NCBI RefSeq assembly: GCF_900110925.1
Contig: NZ_FOFP01000007.1
Coordinates: 116,760-180,759 of the forward strand
Source of the DNA: Pseudomonas cuatrocienegasensis
GTDB taxonomy: Bacteria > Pseudomonadota > Gammaproteobacteria > Pseudomonadales > Pseudomonadaceae
Direction of reading: 5' to 3'
DNA: 64,000 bases
Shown here: piece by piece, positions 34,960 through 43,843 of the stretch
Numbering within the stretch: position 1 is the stretch's first letter
Layout: each line of letters opens with the position of its first letter
Translations under genes and position numbers: made by a program
The notes under the pieces: model-generated
Seen by the model: only the letters and a program-made list of their open reading frames with translations
Databases searched by the model: none
What the model was told of the DNA's origin: nothing

Positions 34960-35621
34960 ACGAACCGGTAAGCCTGTTGTTGATCGACGACCACCCGCTG
35001 CTGCGGCGCGGGCTGGCCGAGCTGTTTGAGTCGAGTGGAGCGTTCCAGGTGGTCGGCAGCGTGTCCAGCGGTGCCCAGGGCATCGAGCTGGCTGAGCAAC
35101 TGCAGCCGCAGATGGTGCTGCTCGACCTGCATATGCCGGGCCTTGACGGCCTGGCCACTCTGGCGGCGCTGAAACGTCAGCAGCCGGCGTGCCGGGTCAT
35201 GGTGCTGACTGCCTCGGCGGCGCGCGATGACCTGCTTGCCGCGCTGCGCGCCGGCGCCGATGGCTACCTGCTCAAGGACAGCGAGCCGGAAGACCTGCTC
35301 GCCGCCGTAGTCGCTTGTGCCAGTGGCCAGGCGCGCCTCGACCCCGCGCTGTCGACGCTGCTGGCCGGCAGCCTGCGCGAGCGCGATGCTCCCGTCGACT
35401 CTCTGCGGGTCAGCCTCACCGAGCGTGAGCGGCAAACCCTGGCGCTGATCGCCGAAGGCTTCAGCAACAAGCTGATCGGCCGTCAGTTGGGCATCAGCGA
35501 CGGCACGGTGAAAATCTATGTCAAACACCTGCTGGGCAAGCTCAATCTGCGTTCGCGCTTGGAGCTGGCGGCCTGGGCACATCGCAGCGGCTTGGCCGAT
35601 GATCGTGGGGAGTGGCGATGA
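34956..35621 (+). CDS. NarL/LuxR-family response regulator
   Basis: The 221-residue regulator starts at ATG 34956, overlapping the kinase stop; the frame from 34929 is discarded. The receiver domain shows IDDHPLLRRG, phospho-acceptor Asp57 in LLDLHMPG and the Lys of LLKDSEPED. A C-terminal LuxR-type helix-turn-helix follows (LTEREQ-like start reading LTERERQTLALIAEGFSNK, then GTVKIYVKHLLGKL). It is the partner of the kinase before it and probably controls nearby amine genes or the same redox response. Its targets cannot be read from the sequence. Confidence 0.9.
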   Translation: MNEPVSLLLIDDHPLLRRGLAELFESSGAFQVVGSVSSGAQGIELAEQLQPQMVLLDLHMPGLDGLATLAALKRQQPACRVMVLTASAARDDLLAALRAGADGYLLKDSEPEDLLAAVVACASGQARLDPALSTLLAGSLRERDAPVDSLRVSLTERERQTLALIAEGFSNKLIGRQLGISDGTVKIYVKHLLGKLNLRSRLELAAWAHRSGLADDRGEWR

Positions 35622-36427
35622 ACTGGCTGCAGCGTAGCCGTGCAGGCCTGGGCCGACTGCTGGCGCCAGACGCCGCCGATGTCGATGACCTGCCCATGGC
35701 ATTGGTTTATCTGGATGAGCGCGGACGGATGTGCCGGGGTAACCGGGGCTGGGAGGTGCTTAGCGGCTACCGGGCGACTGACTGCCTGCAGCGTGATCAT
35801 TGCGAATTTCTGCATATCGAGGACCGCCCGCTTTGGCAACTGGGGTTGCAGAGCCTGACCGAACAAGGCCCCTCACCCTGGGTCGGTAGCCTGCGTTACC
35901 TCAGCCGGGCCGGTGAGCTACTGTGGGTCGAGGCACGGGTCGTGCGCCGCTCAGGTGGCTATGTTGCCAGCCTGGCGGATATCAGCGCCCAGGTCCCGCA
36001 GCGCCAATGGCTGCACGCCCGCCACCGCAGTCTGAACAATCTGCTCGATGGTCTGCCGCTGATGGTCTACCGCTGCCGCAACAACCGGCACTGGAGCATG
36101 GAATATGTCAGCGCCGGGTGCCTGGAACTGACCGGTTACGCCCCCGAGCAACTGATCGACAGCCAGCACCTGACCTTCAATAGCCTGATTCATCCGCTGG
36201 ATCGCGAACCCGTCTGGAGCAGCGTGCAAGAGGGCCTGCGCGCTGTGCAGCCGTACGCTTTCGACTATCGCCTGCTGTGCGCTGATGGCCGGGAAAAGTG
36301 GGTGAGCGAACGCGGCCGCGGCATCTACTCCGACTGGGGCGACGTCCTCGGGCTGGAAGGTGTGGTGATGGAGCGCGCAGAGCGTGAGCGGCTGCCAGTC
36401 GCGCTGGCCCACCCGGCGGGCTTCTGA
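35618..36427 (+). CDS. Stand-alone double PAS-domain protein
   Basis: The 269-residue protein has two PAS domains, the first at about 20-130 (MALVYLDERGRMCRGNRGWEV, ending VASLADISAQV) and the second at about 140-260 (YRCRNNRHWSMEYVSAGCLELTGY with a PAC end YDF/RLLCADGREKWV). It has no output domain, neither kinase, GGDEF nor helix-turn-helix. ATG 35618 overlaps the response regulator stop by four bases, so it belongs to the same unit. It might act as an extra input module that binds the kinase. I know no named family. Confidence 0.8.
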   Translation: MNWLQRSRAGLGRLLAPDAADVDDLPMALVYLDERGRMCRGNRGWEVLSGYRATDCLQRDHCEFLHIEDRPLWQLGLQSLTEQGPSPWVGSLRYLSRAGELLWVEARVVRRSGGYVASLADISAQVPQRQWLHARHRSLNNLLDGLPLMVYRCRNNRHWSMEYVSAGCLELTGYAPEQLIDSQHLTFNSLIHPLDREPVWSSVQEGLRAVQPYAFDYRLLCADGREKWVSERGRGIYSDWGDVLGLEGVVMERAERERLPVALAHPAGF

Positions 36428-36462
36428 GCACGTAGCTGAACGCCCCATACCCTGGTGACGCT

Positions 36463-36556
36463 GTCCCGGGTATCGCGGTGCTCCACCCAGGCTACCAAGT
36501 GCTCAGATAAGTCGTAGCCTGGGTCGAGCGAAGCGACACCCGGGAGAGGCCCCGGA
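36463..36556. repeat. Inverted REP pair between convergent genes
   Basis: CCCGGGTATCGCGGTGCTCC... near 36465 and GTAGCCTGGGTCGAGCGAAG near 36513 are opposed copies of the CCAGGCTAC/CCCGGG repeat. They form a large hairpin between the PAS gene and the imelysin gene. Confidence 0.75.
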
Positions 36557-36594
36557 TTCAATTCCCCGCCATAAAGCTCTCGGGGTCTGCACAA

Positions 36595-36628
36595 CGAAAA
36601 ACGGCCCGCCACAAGGGCGAGCCGTTTG
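36595..36628 (-). terminator. Rho-independent terminator of the imelysin gene
   Basis: Minus strand ACGGCTCGCC and GGCGGGCCGT form a stem with a short loop, followed by TTTTTCG. It lies 16 bases after the imelysin stop. Confidence 0.8.
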
Positions 36629-36644
36629 CTGACACTGCGGTCGA

Positions 36645-37982
36645 TCAGAACTCGTGATCGGCGGTGTCCGGGTTGAGGTCGCTGATGCCCAGCTTGCCGG
36701 CCGCTTGCTCGATGGCGCCGGTCTGCTTGACCAGGGCACCGATGGCGTCGCGCACCAGTTGCTGACCTTCGGCGTTATCGGCGGCGATCAGTTGATCGAA
36801 GTGCACGTTGTTCTTCTCGGCGCTGTCGACCAGGGCCTGCAGTTTGGCTTCGGTTTCTTGCAGGTCGGCCTTCAGTGTGGTGTCGGCCGCAGCATCGGCC
36901 TTGGCCACCAGGGAGGACAGGCTCGGGCCGGTCAGAGTGGTGCCGTCGACTTTCTTGTACTCGCCCAGGTAAACGTTGCGAATGCCCTTGCCGTTGTAGA
37001 AGTGCGAGTTGTGGGTGTTGTCGCTGAAGCAGTCATGCTCGTCTTCGGTGGAGTTGGCTTCCAGCGCGACCTTCATGCGCTCGCCAGCCAGTTCGCCGAG
37101 GGACAGGCTGCCCATGCCGAAGAGCATTTTGCGCAGACCGTTCTCGGCCGACTCGCTTTCCAGGGTGGCGCGGTAGTTGTCGGCAACGCCGGCTTGCCAC
37201 TGGCCGACCATCTCGTCCAGGTCGGCAACCAGCAGGTCGGTAGCTGCCTTGAGGAAGGCACGGCGGCGTTCGTTATGACCACCTGTGGCGCCTTCACCCA
37301 CGACGAAGTCGCTCGCCGGACGCTCACCCGCACCCGGGTTGGTGCCGTTCAGGTCCTGGCCCCAGAGGAGGAACTCGATGGCGTGGTAGCCGGTGGCGAC
37401 GTTGGCTTCCGAACCGCCCAGCTCATTCAGGCTGGCCAGCAGTTCCGGGGTGATGGTGGTGACGTCGAGCTTGTCTTCGCCGACCTGGATCTCGGTGTTG
37501 GCGATGATGTTGGCCTGGGCGCCCGGGTTGCCCAGCGCGTGCTGGTAGTCAGTGGCGACGTAATCGATCAGGCCTTCATCCAGTGGCCAGGCGTTGAGCT
37601 GGCCTTCCCAGTCGTCGACCACGGCGTTGCCGAAGCGGAAGACTTCGGTCTGCATGTAAGGCACGCGCGCCGCCAGCCAGGCGTCACGGGCGGCCTTGAG
37701 GGTGTCGTCGCTGGGGTTGGCGAGCAGGGCGTCGACTGCGCTTTGCAGCGCCTTGCCTGTGGTGGCGGCATCGCTGAACACGGCCAGGGCCAATTCGGCG
37801 TAGTGGGCGACCACGGCTTTGGCAGCGGCCTCGTCAAGCGTGCCGCTGGTGGCGACCGGTGCGCTTTCGCTGCTGGCGGCTGGCGCGGCGGCCTGCGGCG
37901 CAGGGGCCTTGTCGTCGCCGCAACCGGCGAGGGAGATGGCGATGGCCAGCAGACTGGCGGAGGCCAGGGGCATACGAATCAT
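36645..37982 (-). CDS. Imelysin-family periplasmic lipoprotein
   Basis: The protein has 445 residues from ATG 37982 (AAAGGAA upstream). A lipoprotein signal ends in the lipobox SLAGCGDD. An Ala/Pro linker follows, then an imelysin (ICMP-like) domain with the signature GYHAIEFLLWGQDLNG (GxHxxE) and RRRAFLKAATDLL. The open frame extends far upstream to 39521, but that part runs antisense to two real genes and is not used. Family members are iron-regulated envelope proteins of uncertain biochemical role. An AATGC-N9-GCATT palindrome at 38044 could be a Fur-like site. Monocistronic, with a terminator behind. Confidence 0.85.
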   Translation of the reverse strand: MIRMPLASASLLAIAISLAGCGDDKAPAPQAAAPAASSESAPVATSGTLDEAAAKAVVAHYAELALAVFSDAATTGKALQSAVDALLANPSDDTLKAARDAWLAARVPYMQTEVFRFGNAVVDDWEGQLNAWPLDEGLIDYVATDYQHALGNPGAQANIIANTEIQVGEDKLDVTTITPELLASLNELGGSEANVATGYHAIEFLLWGQDLNGTNPGAGERPASDFVVGEGATGGHNERRRAFLKAATDLLVADLDEMVGQWQAGVADNYRATLESESAENGLRKMLFGMGSLSLGELAGERMKVALEANSTEDEHDCFSDNTHNSHFYNGKGIRNVYLGEYKKVDGTTLTGPSLSSLVAKADAAADTTLKADLQETEAKLQALVDSAEKNNVHFDQLIAADNAEGQQLVRDAIGALVKQTGAIEQAAGKLGISDLNPDTADHEF

Positions 37983-38043
37983 GACGAGTTCCTTTGCGGT
38001 GTGGAGGTGTGCGCACGCAACTGCGTACGGAAAACTGCAACAT

Positions 38044-38062
38044 AATGCGAAAGATTTGCATT
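38044..38062. promoter_or_regulatory. 19-bp palindrome upstream of imelysin gene, possible Fur-like box
   Basis: AATGCGAAAGATTTGCATT is an inverted repeat (AATGC/GCATT) about 60 bases before the imelysin start. Length and symmetry suit a Fur-type operator, and imelysins are often iron-controlled. The match to the classical Fur box is weak. Confidence 0.35.
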
Positions 38063-38204
38063 TTGCGCAAAGGGTCTGTGCAACGCATTGAATGTTCATG
38101 GCTTGAGCACGCAAGCAAAAGCGTGCGCCAGGCCTGCCTGGACAGTGCTGGATGCCGCTAGAATCAACTGACTTACCTGCTGCCCTATTTGTGGAGCTTT
38201 GCGC

Positions 38205-38777
38205 ATGAGCCTTGCCAGTGTCGTTGTTCTCGTGGTCCTTATTCTGCTCGCCGGTTATGCCGTGGTGCTCTACAACGGCCTGGTTCGCCTCAAACATGGG
38301 GTGAGCAAGGCCTGGGCGAATATCGACGTGCTGCTGCGCCAGCGGCATGAGGAATTGCCGAAGCTGGTGGAAACCTGCAAGCAGTACATGCAGCACGAAC
38401 GTACCACCCTGGAACGGGTCGTTGCGGCGCGCCAGGCAGTCTCCAGCGCCCGCGAGCAGGGCGACGTCAGCGCTGTAGGGCGCGCTGAAAGCGGCCTGCG
38501 TGCCGGCCTTGGTCAGTTGTTCGCCCTGGCGGAGAACTACCCGGAGCTCAAGGCCAATGACAGTTTCCAGCACCTGCAGCAGCGCATCAGCGGCCTGGAA
38601 AACGGCATTGCCGATCGCCGTGAGCTGTACAACGAGGCGGTGAACCTGAACAACGTGCGCATCGAGCAGTTCCCCGATGTGTTGCTCGCCCGGGCTTTCG
38701 CCTTCAAGCCCGCAGCACTGCTGGAGTTCAGTGAGGCAGAGAAGGCCGACGTCAACCTGGCCTCGCTGTTTAACTGA
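38205..38777 (+). CDS. lemA: LemA-family membrane-anchored protein
   Basis: The 190-residue protein has one N-terminal membrane helix (VVVLVVLILLAGYAVVLYNGL) followed by a long alpha-helical bundle with the LemA pattern: VSKAWANIDVLLRQRHEELPKLVE, ERVVAARQAVSSA, and the end LLARAFAFKPAALLEFSE. ATG 38205 has GGAG ten bases upstream. LemA proteins are structural, with no enzymatic motif. The next gene begins three bases after its stop and encodes a GIDE-like membrane protein, so the two probably act together at the inner membrane. Not to be confused with the GacS kinase once also called LemA in Pseudomonas. Confidence 0.85.
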   Translation: MSLASVVVLVVLILLAGYAVVLYNGLVRLKHGVSKAWANIDVLLRQRHEELPKLVETCKQYMQHERTTLERVVAARQAVSSAREQGDVSAVGRAESGLRAGLGQLFALAENYPELKANDSFQHLQQRISGLENGIADRRELYNEAVNLNNVRIEQFPDVLLARAFAFKPAALLEFSEAEKADVNLASLFN

Positions 38778-38780
38778 GCC

Positions 38781-39677
38781 ATGGGACTTGAAGGCCTGAC
38801 ATTTGGCCTGGCTGCCAGTGCTGTACTCAGCGTCGCCAGTGGCTGGTGGGCGCTGCGCCGCCTGGTGCAGGCTCGTCATCTGCTCGATACGCCGACCTCG
38901 AAGATCCGCTCTGCGGCCCAGGGCTATGCCGAGTTCTATGGTGTGCTGCAGGAAATCCCCGAGACGGTAATAGTCGCGCCCCTGACCGGCACGCCTTGCC
39001 AGTGGTGGCGCTACCGCATCGAGGAATACCAGGGCAGTGGCAAGAGCCGCAGCTGGCGGGTGGTGGAGCGCGGCACCAGCGAAGCCTGGCTGCTGCTCGA
39101 TGATCACACTGGCCAGTGCCTGATCGACCCGCGCGGCGCGCTGGTGCGCCCAGCTACACGGGTGGTTTGGCAGGGCCATCAACGCCATCCGCGCGGGTTG
39201 GCGAAGACCGGTTTTTTCGCAGCGCTGGGCCTGGGCCGTGAATACCGCTACACCGAAGAGCGCCTGCACAGCGGGCAGCCGCTGTACGCCATCGGTGAGT
39301 TTCGCAGCAGTGGTGGCGGACGCCAGGGGTTGGACCTGGACGCCGCCCAGCGCACGGTGGTGAGCGAGTGGAAGGGCAACTTCGATGGTTTGCTGCAGCG
39401 CTTCGACCAGAACAGCGATGGTCAGCTTGATGAGCGGGAGTGGGCGCGGGTACGCCTGGCCGCCCGCCTGGAAGCCGAAGACCGGCATCGGGCGCAGAGC
39501 GCGCAACCTGCGCGTCACCAACTGAGCAAACCACGGGAGTCACAGCCTTTCGTGCTGTCGTGTGCCGGTGAGGATGAGCTGGCGCGACGCTTTTACTGGC
39601 AGGCTGCTGCGGGCTTCGTGCTATGCCTGGCAGGCGCTGTGGCTTACGCCTGGTTACTGGGGATCAAGGGTTTTTGA
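38781..39677 (+). CDS. GIDE/MULAN-like membrane protein with an EF-hand loop
   Basis: The 298-residue protein has a membrane helix at each end (about 5-27 and 270-292). The middle resembles the GIDE domain of mitochondrial MUL1-type proteins (SAAQGYAEFYGVLQ, GTPCQWWRYRIEEY). Residues 209-220, DQNSDGQLDERE, form a complete canonical EF-hand loop (D-x-N-x-D-G-x-x-D-x-x-E), suggesting calcium binding. There is no RING finger, so it is not itself a ubiquitin ligase. It follows lemA by three bases. Function in bacteria is not established; a membrane-stress or trafficking role is a guess. Confidence 0.78.
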   Translation: MGLEGLTFGLAASAVLSVASGWWALRRLVQARHLLDTPTSKIRSAAQGYAEFYGVLQEIPETVIVAPLTGTPCQWWRYRIEEYQGSGKSRSWRVVERGTSEAWLLLDDHTGQCLIDPRGALVRPATRVVWQGHQRHPRGLAKTGFFAALGLGREYRYTEERLHSGQPLYAIGEFRSSGGGRQGLDLDAAQRTVVSEWKGNFDGLLQRFDQNSDGQLDEREWARVRLAARLEAEDRHRAQSAQPARHQLSKPRESQPFVLSCAGEDELARRFYWQAAAGFVLCLAGAVAYAWLLGIKGF

Positions 39678-39894
39678 TGCGCTCGCGCCGCCGCATGGCG
39701 GGCGCGGCTAAGGCTATGTCCCAATAGGGCCATAGCGCAGCACCGGCATGAAACCAGGTGTAGGAGCCCCGCCTCGGGACGAAGCGATTGCAGCCATTCA
39801 GTTACCTCGGCGTTGCCCATGGCATTCGCCGCGGGGCGCAGCTCCCACGAAAAGCATCCTCGCCACGCAACACCGTACTGGGACAGAGGCGCGG
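39678..39894. repeat. Repeat-bearing gap between convergent genes
   Basis: Contains GTAGGAGCCCCGCCTCGGGA near 39760 and its inverted relation CCGCGGGGCGCAGCTCCCAC near 39830. Both are REP-like. No gene. Confidence 0.6.
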
Positions 39895-41958
39895 CTACAG
39901 GGTGGCGGGGTTGGCCGAGGCGCCGATACGCCGGGCCTGCTTGAGGTACAGGGTCAGCTCGCGGGCTGGCAAGGGTTTGCTGTAGAAGTAGCCCTGCCCC
40001 TCGTGACAGCCCTGGGCGATGATGTAGGCCTCCTGCTCGGCGGTTTCCACCCCTTCGGCGATGACCTGCATGCCCAGGCTCTTACCCAGCTGAATGATCG
40101 CACGCACGATGGTCGCGTCATCTTCGTCGTCGAGCAGATCCTGCACGAAGCTCTTGTCGATCTTGATCTTGTCCAGCGGCAGGCTCTTCAGGTAGCTGAG
40201 TGACGAGTAACCGGTACCGAAGTCGTCGATCGCGATCAGCGCGCCGGAGCGGCGCAGGCTGAGCAGGTGCTGGGCTGCGGTGGTGATGTCTTCCATCAGG
40301 CCGGTTTCGGTGACTTCCAGCTCCAGGCTGCGCGGCGGCAGGCGATACACCTGCATCAGGTTATTGACCACCCTCGGCAGTTCCGCGTGGTGCAGTTGTA
40401 CGGTGGACAGGTTGATCGCCATGCGCAGGTCAGCGAAGCCCTGATCATGCCATTCGCGCAATTGGCGGCAGGCCTGATCGAGAATCCATTCGCCAATCGC
40501 GATGATGGTGCCGTTCTGTTCGGCCAGTGGAATGAACAGGTCTGGCGGCACCAGCCCATGTTGCGGATGCTGCCAGCGCAATAGCGCTTCGACGCCGACT
40601 ACGCGGTGATCGCGGTAGCTGATCTGCGGCTGATAGACCAGGTGGAACTGCTCTTGCGGCAGGGCCTCGCGCAGGTCCTTTTCCAGCTCGCGGCGGCGAC
40701 GCATTTCACTGTCCACGCTGGCGATATAGAACTGGTAGCGGTTGCGTGAACGGCTCTTGGCCAGGGTCATGGTCTGTTCGGCTTTCTGCAGCAGCTTTTC
40801 GGTGCTGTCGCCGTCCTCGGGGAACAGGGTGATGCCGATGGTGGCGCGCAGGCGCACTTCCTGGTGGTCGAGAATAAATGGTACTTCCAGGTCGTCAAGG
40901 ACCGCCTGGGCCAGTTCTGCCGCTTCGTAGGGCTGTTCGATATCGGCCTGGACCAGGGCGAACTGATCGCCGCCCAGGCGCGCCAGAGCGCCGAGCCTGC
41001 CGCTGTGGCTGCGCAGGCGGTCGGACAGCGCCAGTAGCAACTGGTCGCCGGTCTGGTAGCTGAACTGCTCGTTGATCCCCTTGAAGTCATCCAGCCCCAC
41101 GCAGAGCACCGCCACGCGGCGCTGCAGGCGCCCGGCATCATCGAGGATCTGGTCGAGTTGTTGCTGCAGTTGCTGGCGATTGGGCAGGCCGGTAAGGAAG
41201 TCATACTGGGCCATGCGCAGCAGGCTGTTCTCGGCCTCGCGTCTTAGCTGGGTATTGCGCTCGATCGAGGACAGCAGCTCATTGGCGGTATTGATCCACA
41301 GGCCGAGCTCGTTCTTCTCGTGGCCCTTGAGCATGGGCAGCTTGTTTTCGCTGGGCCGGTCGGGGTTGATGTTGGTCAGGTGTTCGATGATTTTCGACAG
41401 CGGTTTGGTCAGCAGCCAGTGGTAGACCAGGTACAGCACCAGGCCCATGGCCAAGGCGCGCAGCACGCCGGAGATGAAGATGATCACCGAGTTGATGATG
41501 AAGCTTTCACCGTACTGCGCCGTATCGAGGGTGATGTTCAGGTCGCCGTAGTACTCGCTGTAGGGGCCGCGGCCGACCAGGCGCGTGGTGAAGCTCTGTT
41601 CTTTGCCGAGGATTGGGTCGGTGAGCCAGCGGGTTGGCAGAAGCACCGCCTCACGGGATTTTTCCGCCAGCATGGGTTCGTTGGGATGGCCAATGGAGGC
41701 GAAGCGTACCGACTCGTGCTGGAACAGGCCTTCGATGACCTGCATGCCCATTTCCCGGTCCAGGCTGTAGACCGCCTGGGTGGAGGGGTCGCGGAACATG
41801 CCCAGGATGCGATGGGCATCGTTGGCCACCGCTTGGCGGGTCTTGTAGACGTCGAACACGATCTGCGCACAGCTGAGTACGACACCGACCACGAATGCTG
41901 ACAGCAGCACGACGCGCAGCAACTTGAGTGACAGGCTGTTCTTGAGTTCCAGCTTCAA
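39895..41958 (-). CDS. bifA: Cyclic di-GMP phosphodiesterase BifA (GGDQF-EAL)
   Basis: The 687-residue protein has two membrane helices (about 12-34 and 155-180) around a periplasmic sensor, a GGDEF domain with the degenerate motif LGGDQF, and an EAL domain with the catalytic EALLRWQHP, the DDFGTGYSSL loop and KIDKSFV. Length, the GGDQF variant and position beside sodB agree with P. aeruginosa BifA, which breaks down cyclic di-GMP and inversely controls biofilm and swarming. The GGDQF domain is probably not a cyclase. Start is ATG 41958. It faces away from the GIDE-like gene. Confidence 0.9.
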   Translation of the reverse strand: MKLELKNSLSLKLLRVVLLSAFVVGVVLSCAQIVFDVYKTRQAVANDAHRILGMFRDPSTQAVYSLDREMGMQVIEGLFQHESVRFASIGHPNEPMLAEKSREAVLLPTRWLTDPILGKEQSFTTRLVGRGPYSEYYGDLNITLDTAQYGESFIINSVIIFISGVLRALAMGLVLYLVYHWLLTKPLSKIIEHLTNINPDRPSENKLPMLKGHEKNELGLWINTANELLSSIERNTQLRREAENSLLRMAQYDFLTGLPNRQQLQQQLDQILDDAGRLQRRVAVLCVGLDDFKGINEQFSYQTGDQLLLALSDRLRSHSGRLGALARLGGDQFALVQADIEQPYEAAELAQAVLDDLEVPFILDHQEVRLRATIGITLFPEDGDSTEKLLQKAEQTMTLAKSRSRNRYQFYIASVDSEMRRRRELEKDLREALPQEQFHLVYQPQISYRDHRVVGVEALLRWQHPQHGLVPPDLFIPLAEQNGTIIAIGEWILDQACRQLREWHDQGFADLRMAINLSTVQLHHAELPRVVNNLMQVYRLPPRSLELEVTETGLMEDITTAAQHLLSLRRSGALIAIDDFGTGYSSLSYLKSLPLDKIKIDKSFVQDLLDDEDDATIVRAIIQLGKSLGMQVIAEGVETAEQEAYIIAQGCHEGQGYFYSKPLPARELTLYLKQARRIGASANPATL

Positions 41959-42220
41959 ATGGCGATTCCTTGTGCGTTGCCAAATGCGTCGACGTGCTGA
42001 GTATTGGCAAACTCACGGTTGCAGTCAAAGGGCCATTATCTCGCCACGTTGCCTGGGCTGCCGTTGAGTGTCCATGGCATGTTGCTGTTGCAGGATTCTA
42101 CCGCCTGATAGCTGTATCGGAGCAAGAGCGGAGGACTTGAATATCACCTGTGGACTAAGCCGACATCAAAAGGCGATACGAGGTGTCGTCAATGGCGCCG
42201 AGTGGGTTATTGCCGAGCAT
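41959..42220. other. Intergenic region upstream of bifA
   Basis: No gene. It holds the bifA promoter (minus strand), which I could not define. It ends at the sodB terminator at 42221. Confidence 0.5.
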
Positions 42221-42262
42221 AAAAAAACGCCGCGAACCAAGAGGCATCGCGGCGTTTTTTTT
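42221..42262 (-). terminator. Rho-independent terminator of sodB
   Basis: The stem ACGCCGCGA/TCGCGGCGT has A-runs on one side and eight T residues on the other, so it can work in both directions. It starts ten bases after the sodB stop. Confidence 0.9.
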
Positions 42263-42271
42263 CATTGGGGC

Positions 42272-42853
42272 TTAGGCGGCGAAGTTTTTCGCCACGAAGT
42301 CCCAGTTGACCAGGTTCCAGAACGCTTCGACGTACTTCGGACGAACGTTGCGGTAGTCGATGTAGTAAGCGTGCTCCCATACGTCGCAGGTCAGCAGCGG
42401 GGTATCGCCGCTGGTCAGCGGGCAGCCGGCACCGATGGTGCTGGCCAGGGCCAGGGAGCCGTCAGCCTTCTTCACCAGCCAGCCCCAGCCGGAACCGAAG
42501 GTACCGATGGACACTTTGCTGAACTCTTCCTTGAACTTGTCGAAGGAACCGAAGGCGGTGTTGATCGCCTCAGCCAGGGCGCCAGTCGGCTCGCCACCAG
42601 CGTTCGGTGCCAGGCAGTTCCAGTAGAAGGTGTGGTTCCAGACCTGGGCCGCGTTGTTGAAGATGCCACCAGAGGAGGTCTTGACGATCTCTTCCAGGGT
42701 TTTGCCTTCAAACTCGGTACCAGGTACCAGGTTGTTCAGGTTCACGACGTAGGTGTTGTGGTGCTTGTCGTGGTGGTACTCCAGGGTTTCCTTGGAGATG
42801 TGCGGCTGCAGTGCATCATGAGCGTACGGCAGTGGCGGCAATTCGAAAGCCAT
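42272..42853 (-). CDS. sodB: Iron superoxide dismutase
   Basis: The 193-residue enzyme has all four metal ligands: His27 in the [10 protein letters not shown] region, His in NHTFYWN, and Asp and His of [23 protein letters not shown], with Gln next to the metal, marks the iron type rather than the manganese type. It removes superoxide in the cytoplasm. Downstream lies a strong terminator, then bifA on the same strand, an order known from P. aeruginosa. AGGAG lies before ATG 42853. Confidence 0.95.
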   Translation of the reverse strand: MAFELPPLPYAHDALQPHISKETLEYHHDKHHNTYVVNLNNLVPGTEFEGKTLEEIVKTSSGGIFNNAAQVWNHTFYWNCLAPNAGGEPTGALAEAINTAFGSFDKFKEEFSKVSIGTFGSGWGWLVKKADGSLALASTIGAGCPLTSGDTPLLTCDVWEHAYYIDYRNVRPKYVEAFWNLVNWDFVAKNFAA

Positions 42854-43225
42854 GGTTTATCTCCTAATCAGGTCAGTTGCGGTGGTCGCAAGGCCGATCA
42901 CGGGCGGCCAGACAATCAGACGGTGTGGAAACAGGCGCGACAGGTGACAGCCACATAAGCCGATAGACCGACCGTCGTTCATCGAGCAACGGGGGTATTC
43001 CGGCAGTGCCTGTAGCCGTACCGCGGTACGTTTTCAGACAGCCTGCAAAACGGCGGGAGCTTGCTGCTCCTTGTACCGTAGGCCCCGGATCATAGCACCG
43101 GCCCTGCGTCATAACCACGCGGCAACTGTGTGGGAAAGCCGCTGCCAGGGTTTCGTTCGCAGCCGCGAACGAAACGTCAACAGACCCTTGGGGCATTGCA
43201 TCGGAGGCCGAGCGGCGCCCAGGGT
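42854..43225. other. Intergenic region upstream of sodB with element remnant
   Basis: No gene supported in 372 bases. It contains the sodB promoter region and, at 43150-43187, a hairpin plus one end of the TA-flanked element. GGAGCAAGCTCCCGCC-like repeat sequence is seen near 43050-43080. Confidence 0.5.
43150..43187. repeat. Terminal-repeat remnant of the TA-flanked element
   Basis: GTTTCGTTCGC and GCGAACGAAAC form a hairpin followed by GTCAACAGACCC, the outer end of the element. The interior is lost. It lies after the argO stop and could serve as a transcript end. Confidence 0.6.
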
Positions 43226-43840
43226 TCAACCTGTTGGCGCGTTCCTGAACAGTTGCCAGGCCAGACTCAGCATCATGGCTGCCACACCCAGATCGATCAG
43301 CCGCCAGGTGGCCGGGCGTGCCAGCCAGGGCGCCAGGCGTGCGGCGCCGAGTGCCAGACTGAGAAACCAGATCAGCGAAGCGCTGGCTGCACCCAGGGCA
43401 TAGGCCGCCGGAACGCTCTGGTTGGCGCCGAGGGAGCCAATCAGCAGGACCGTGTCGAGGTAGACATGAGGGTTAAGCAGAGTAACGGCCAGGGTGGCGA
43501 GGAGTACCGCCTTGCGTGAGCGCGGCGCGGCGGCGCTGTTCTGTTGCAGAGCGCCCTGCGGCCGCCAGGCACGGTGCAAGGCCAGTAAACCGTAGTAGGT
43601 GAGAAAGGCCATACCGCCCCAGCGTGCTGCCGCGAGCAGCAATGGGCTGTGCAGCAATACGCTGGCCAGGCCGAACACGCCGGCACAAACCAGTAATGCA
43701 TCGCACAGAATGCACAGCGCAGCGGCCGGCAGGTGATGTTCGCGGCGTAGGCCTTGCGCCAGGACGAACGCATTCTGCGCGCCGAGGGCGATGATCAGTC
43801 CGGCGGCAATCAGGAGGCCATTGCTGTAGCTCTGCCACAT
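43226..43840 (-). CDS. argO: LysE/ArgO-family amino acid exporter
   Basis: The 204-residue membrane protein has about six helices and the LysE/ArgO N-terminal pattern LIIALGAQNAFVLAQGLRREH, with LLNPHVYLDTVLLIGSLG in the second half. ArgO exports arginine or lysine and is switched on by ArgP; an ArgP-type LysR gene lies divergently here, supporting the assignment. Exact substrate in this organism is not shown by the sequence. A 30-codon ORF ends four bases before its ATG on the same strand. Confidence 0.82.
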   Translation of the reverse strand: MWQSYSNGLLIAAGLIIALGAQNAFVLAQGLRREHHLPAAALCILCDALLVCAGVFGLASVLLHSPLLLAAARWGGMAFLTYYGLLALHRAWRPQGALQQNSAAAPRSRKAVLLATLAVTLLNPHVYLDTVLLIGSLGANQSVPAAYALGAASASLIWFLSLALGAARLAPWLARPATWRLIDLGVAAMMLSLAWQLFRNAPTG

Positions 43841-43843
43841 GGC

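Noticed and set aside
37983..39521. Upstream extension of the imelysin frame to a 958-residue protein
   Set aside because: It runs antisense to lemA and the GIDE-like gene, whereas the imelysin signal peptide and ribosome site at 37982 clearly define the start.
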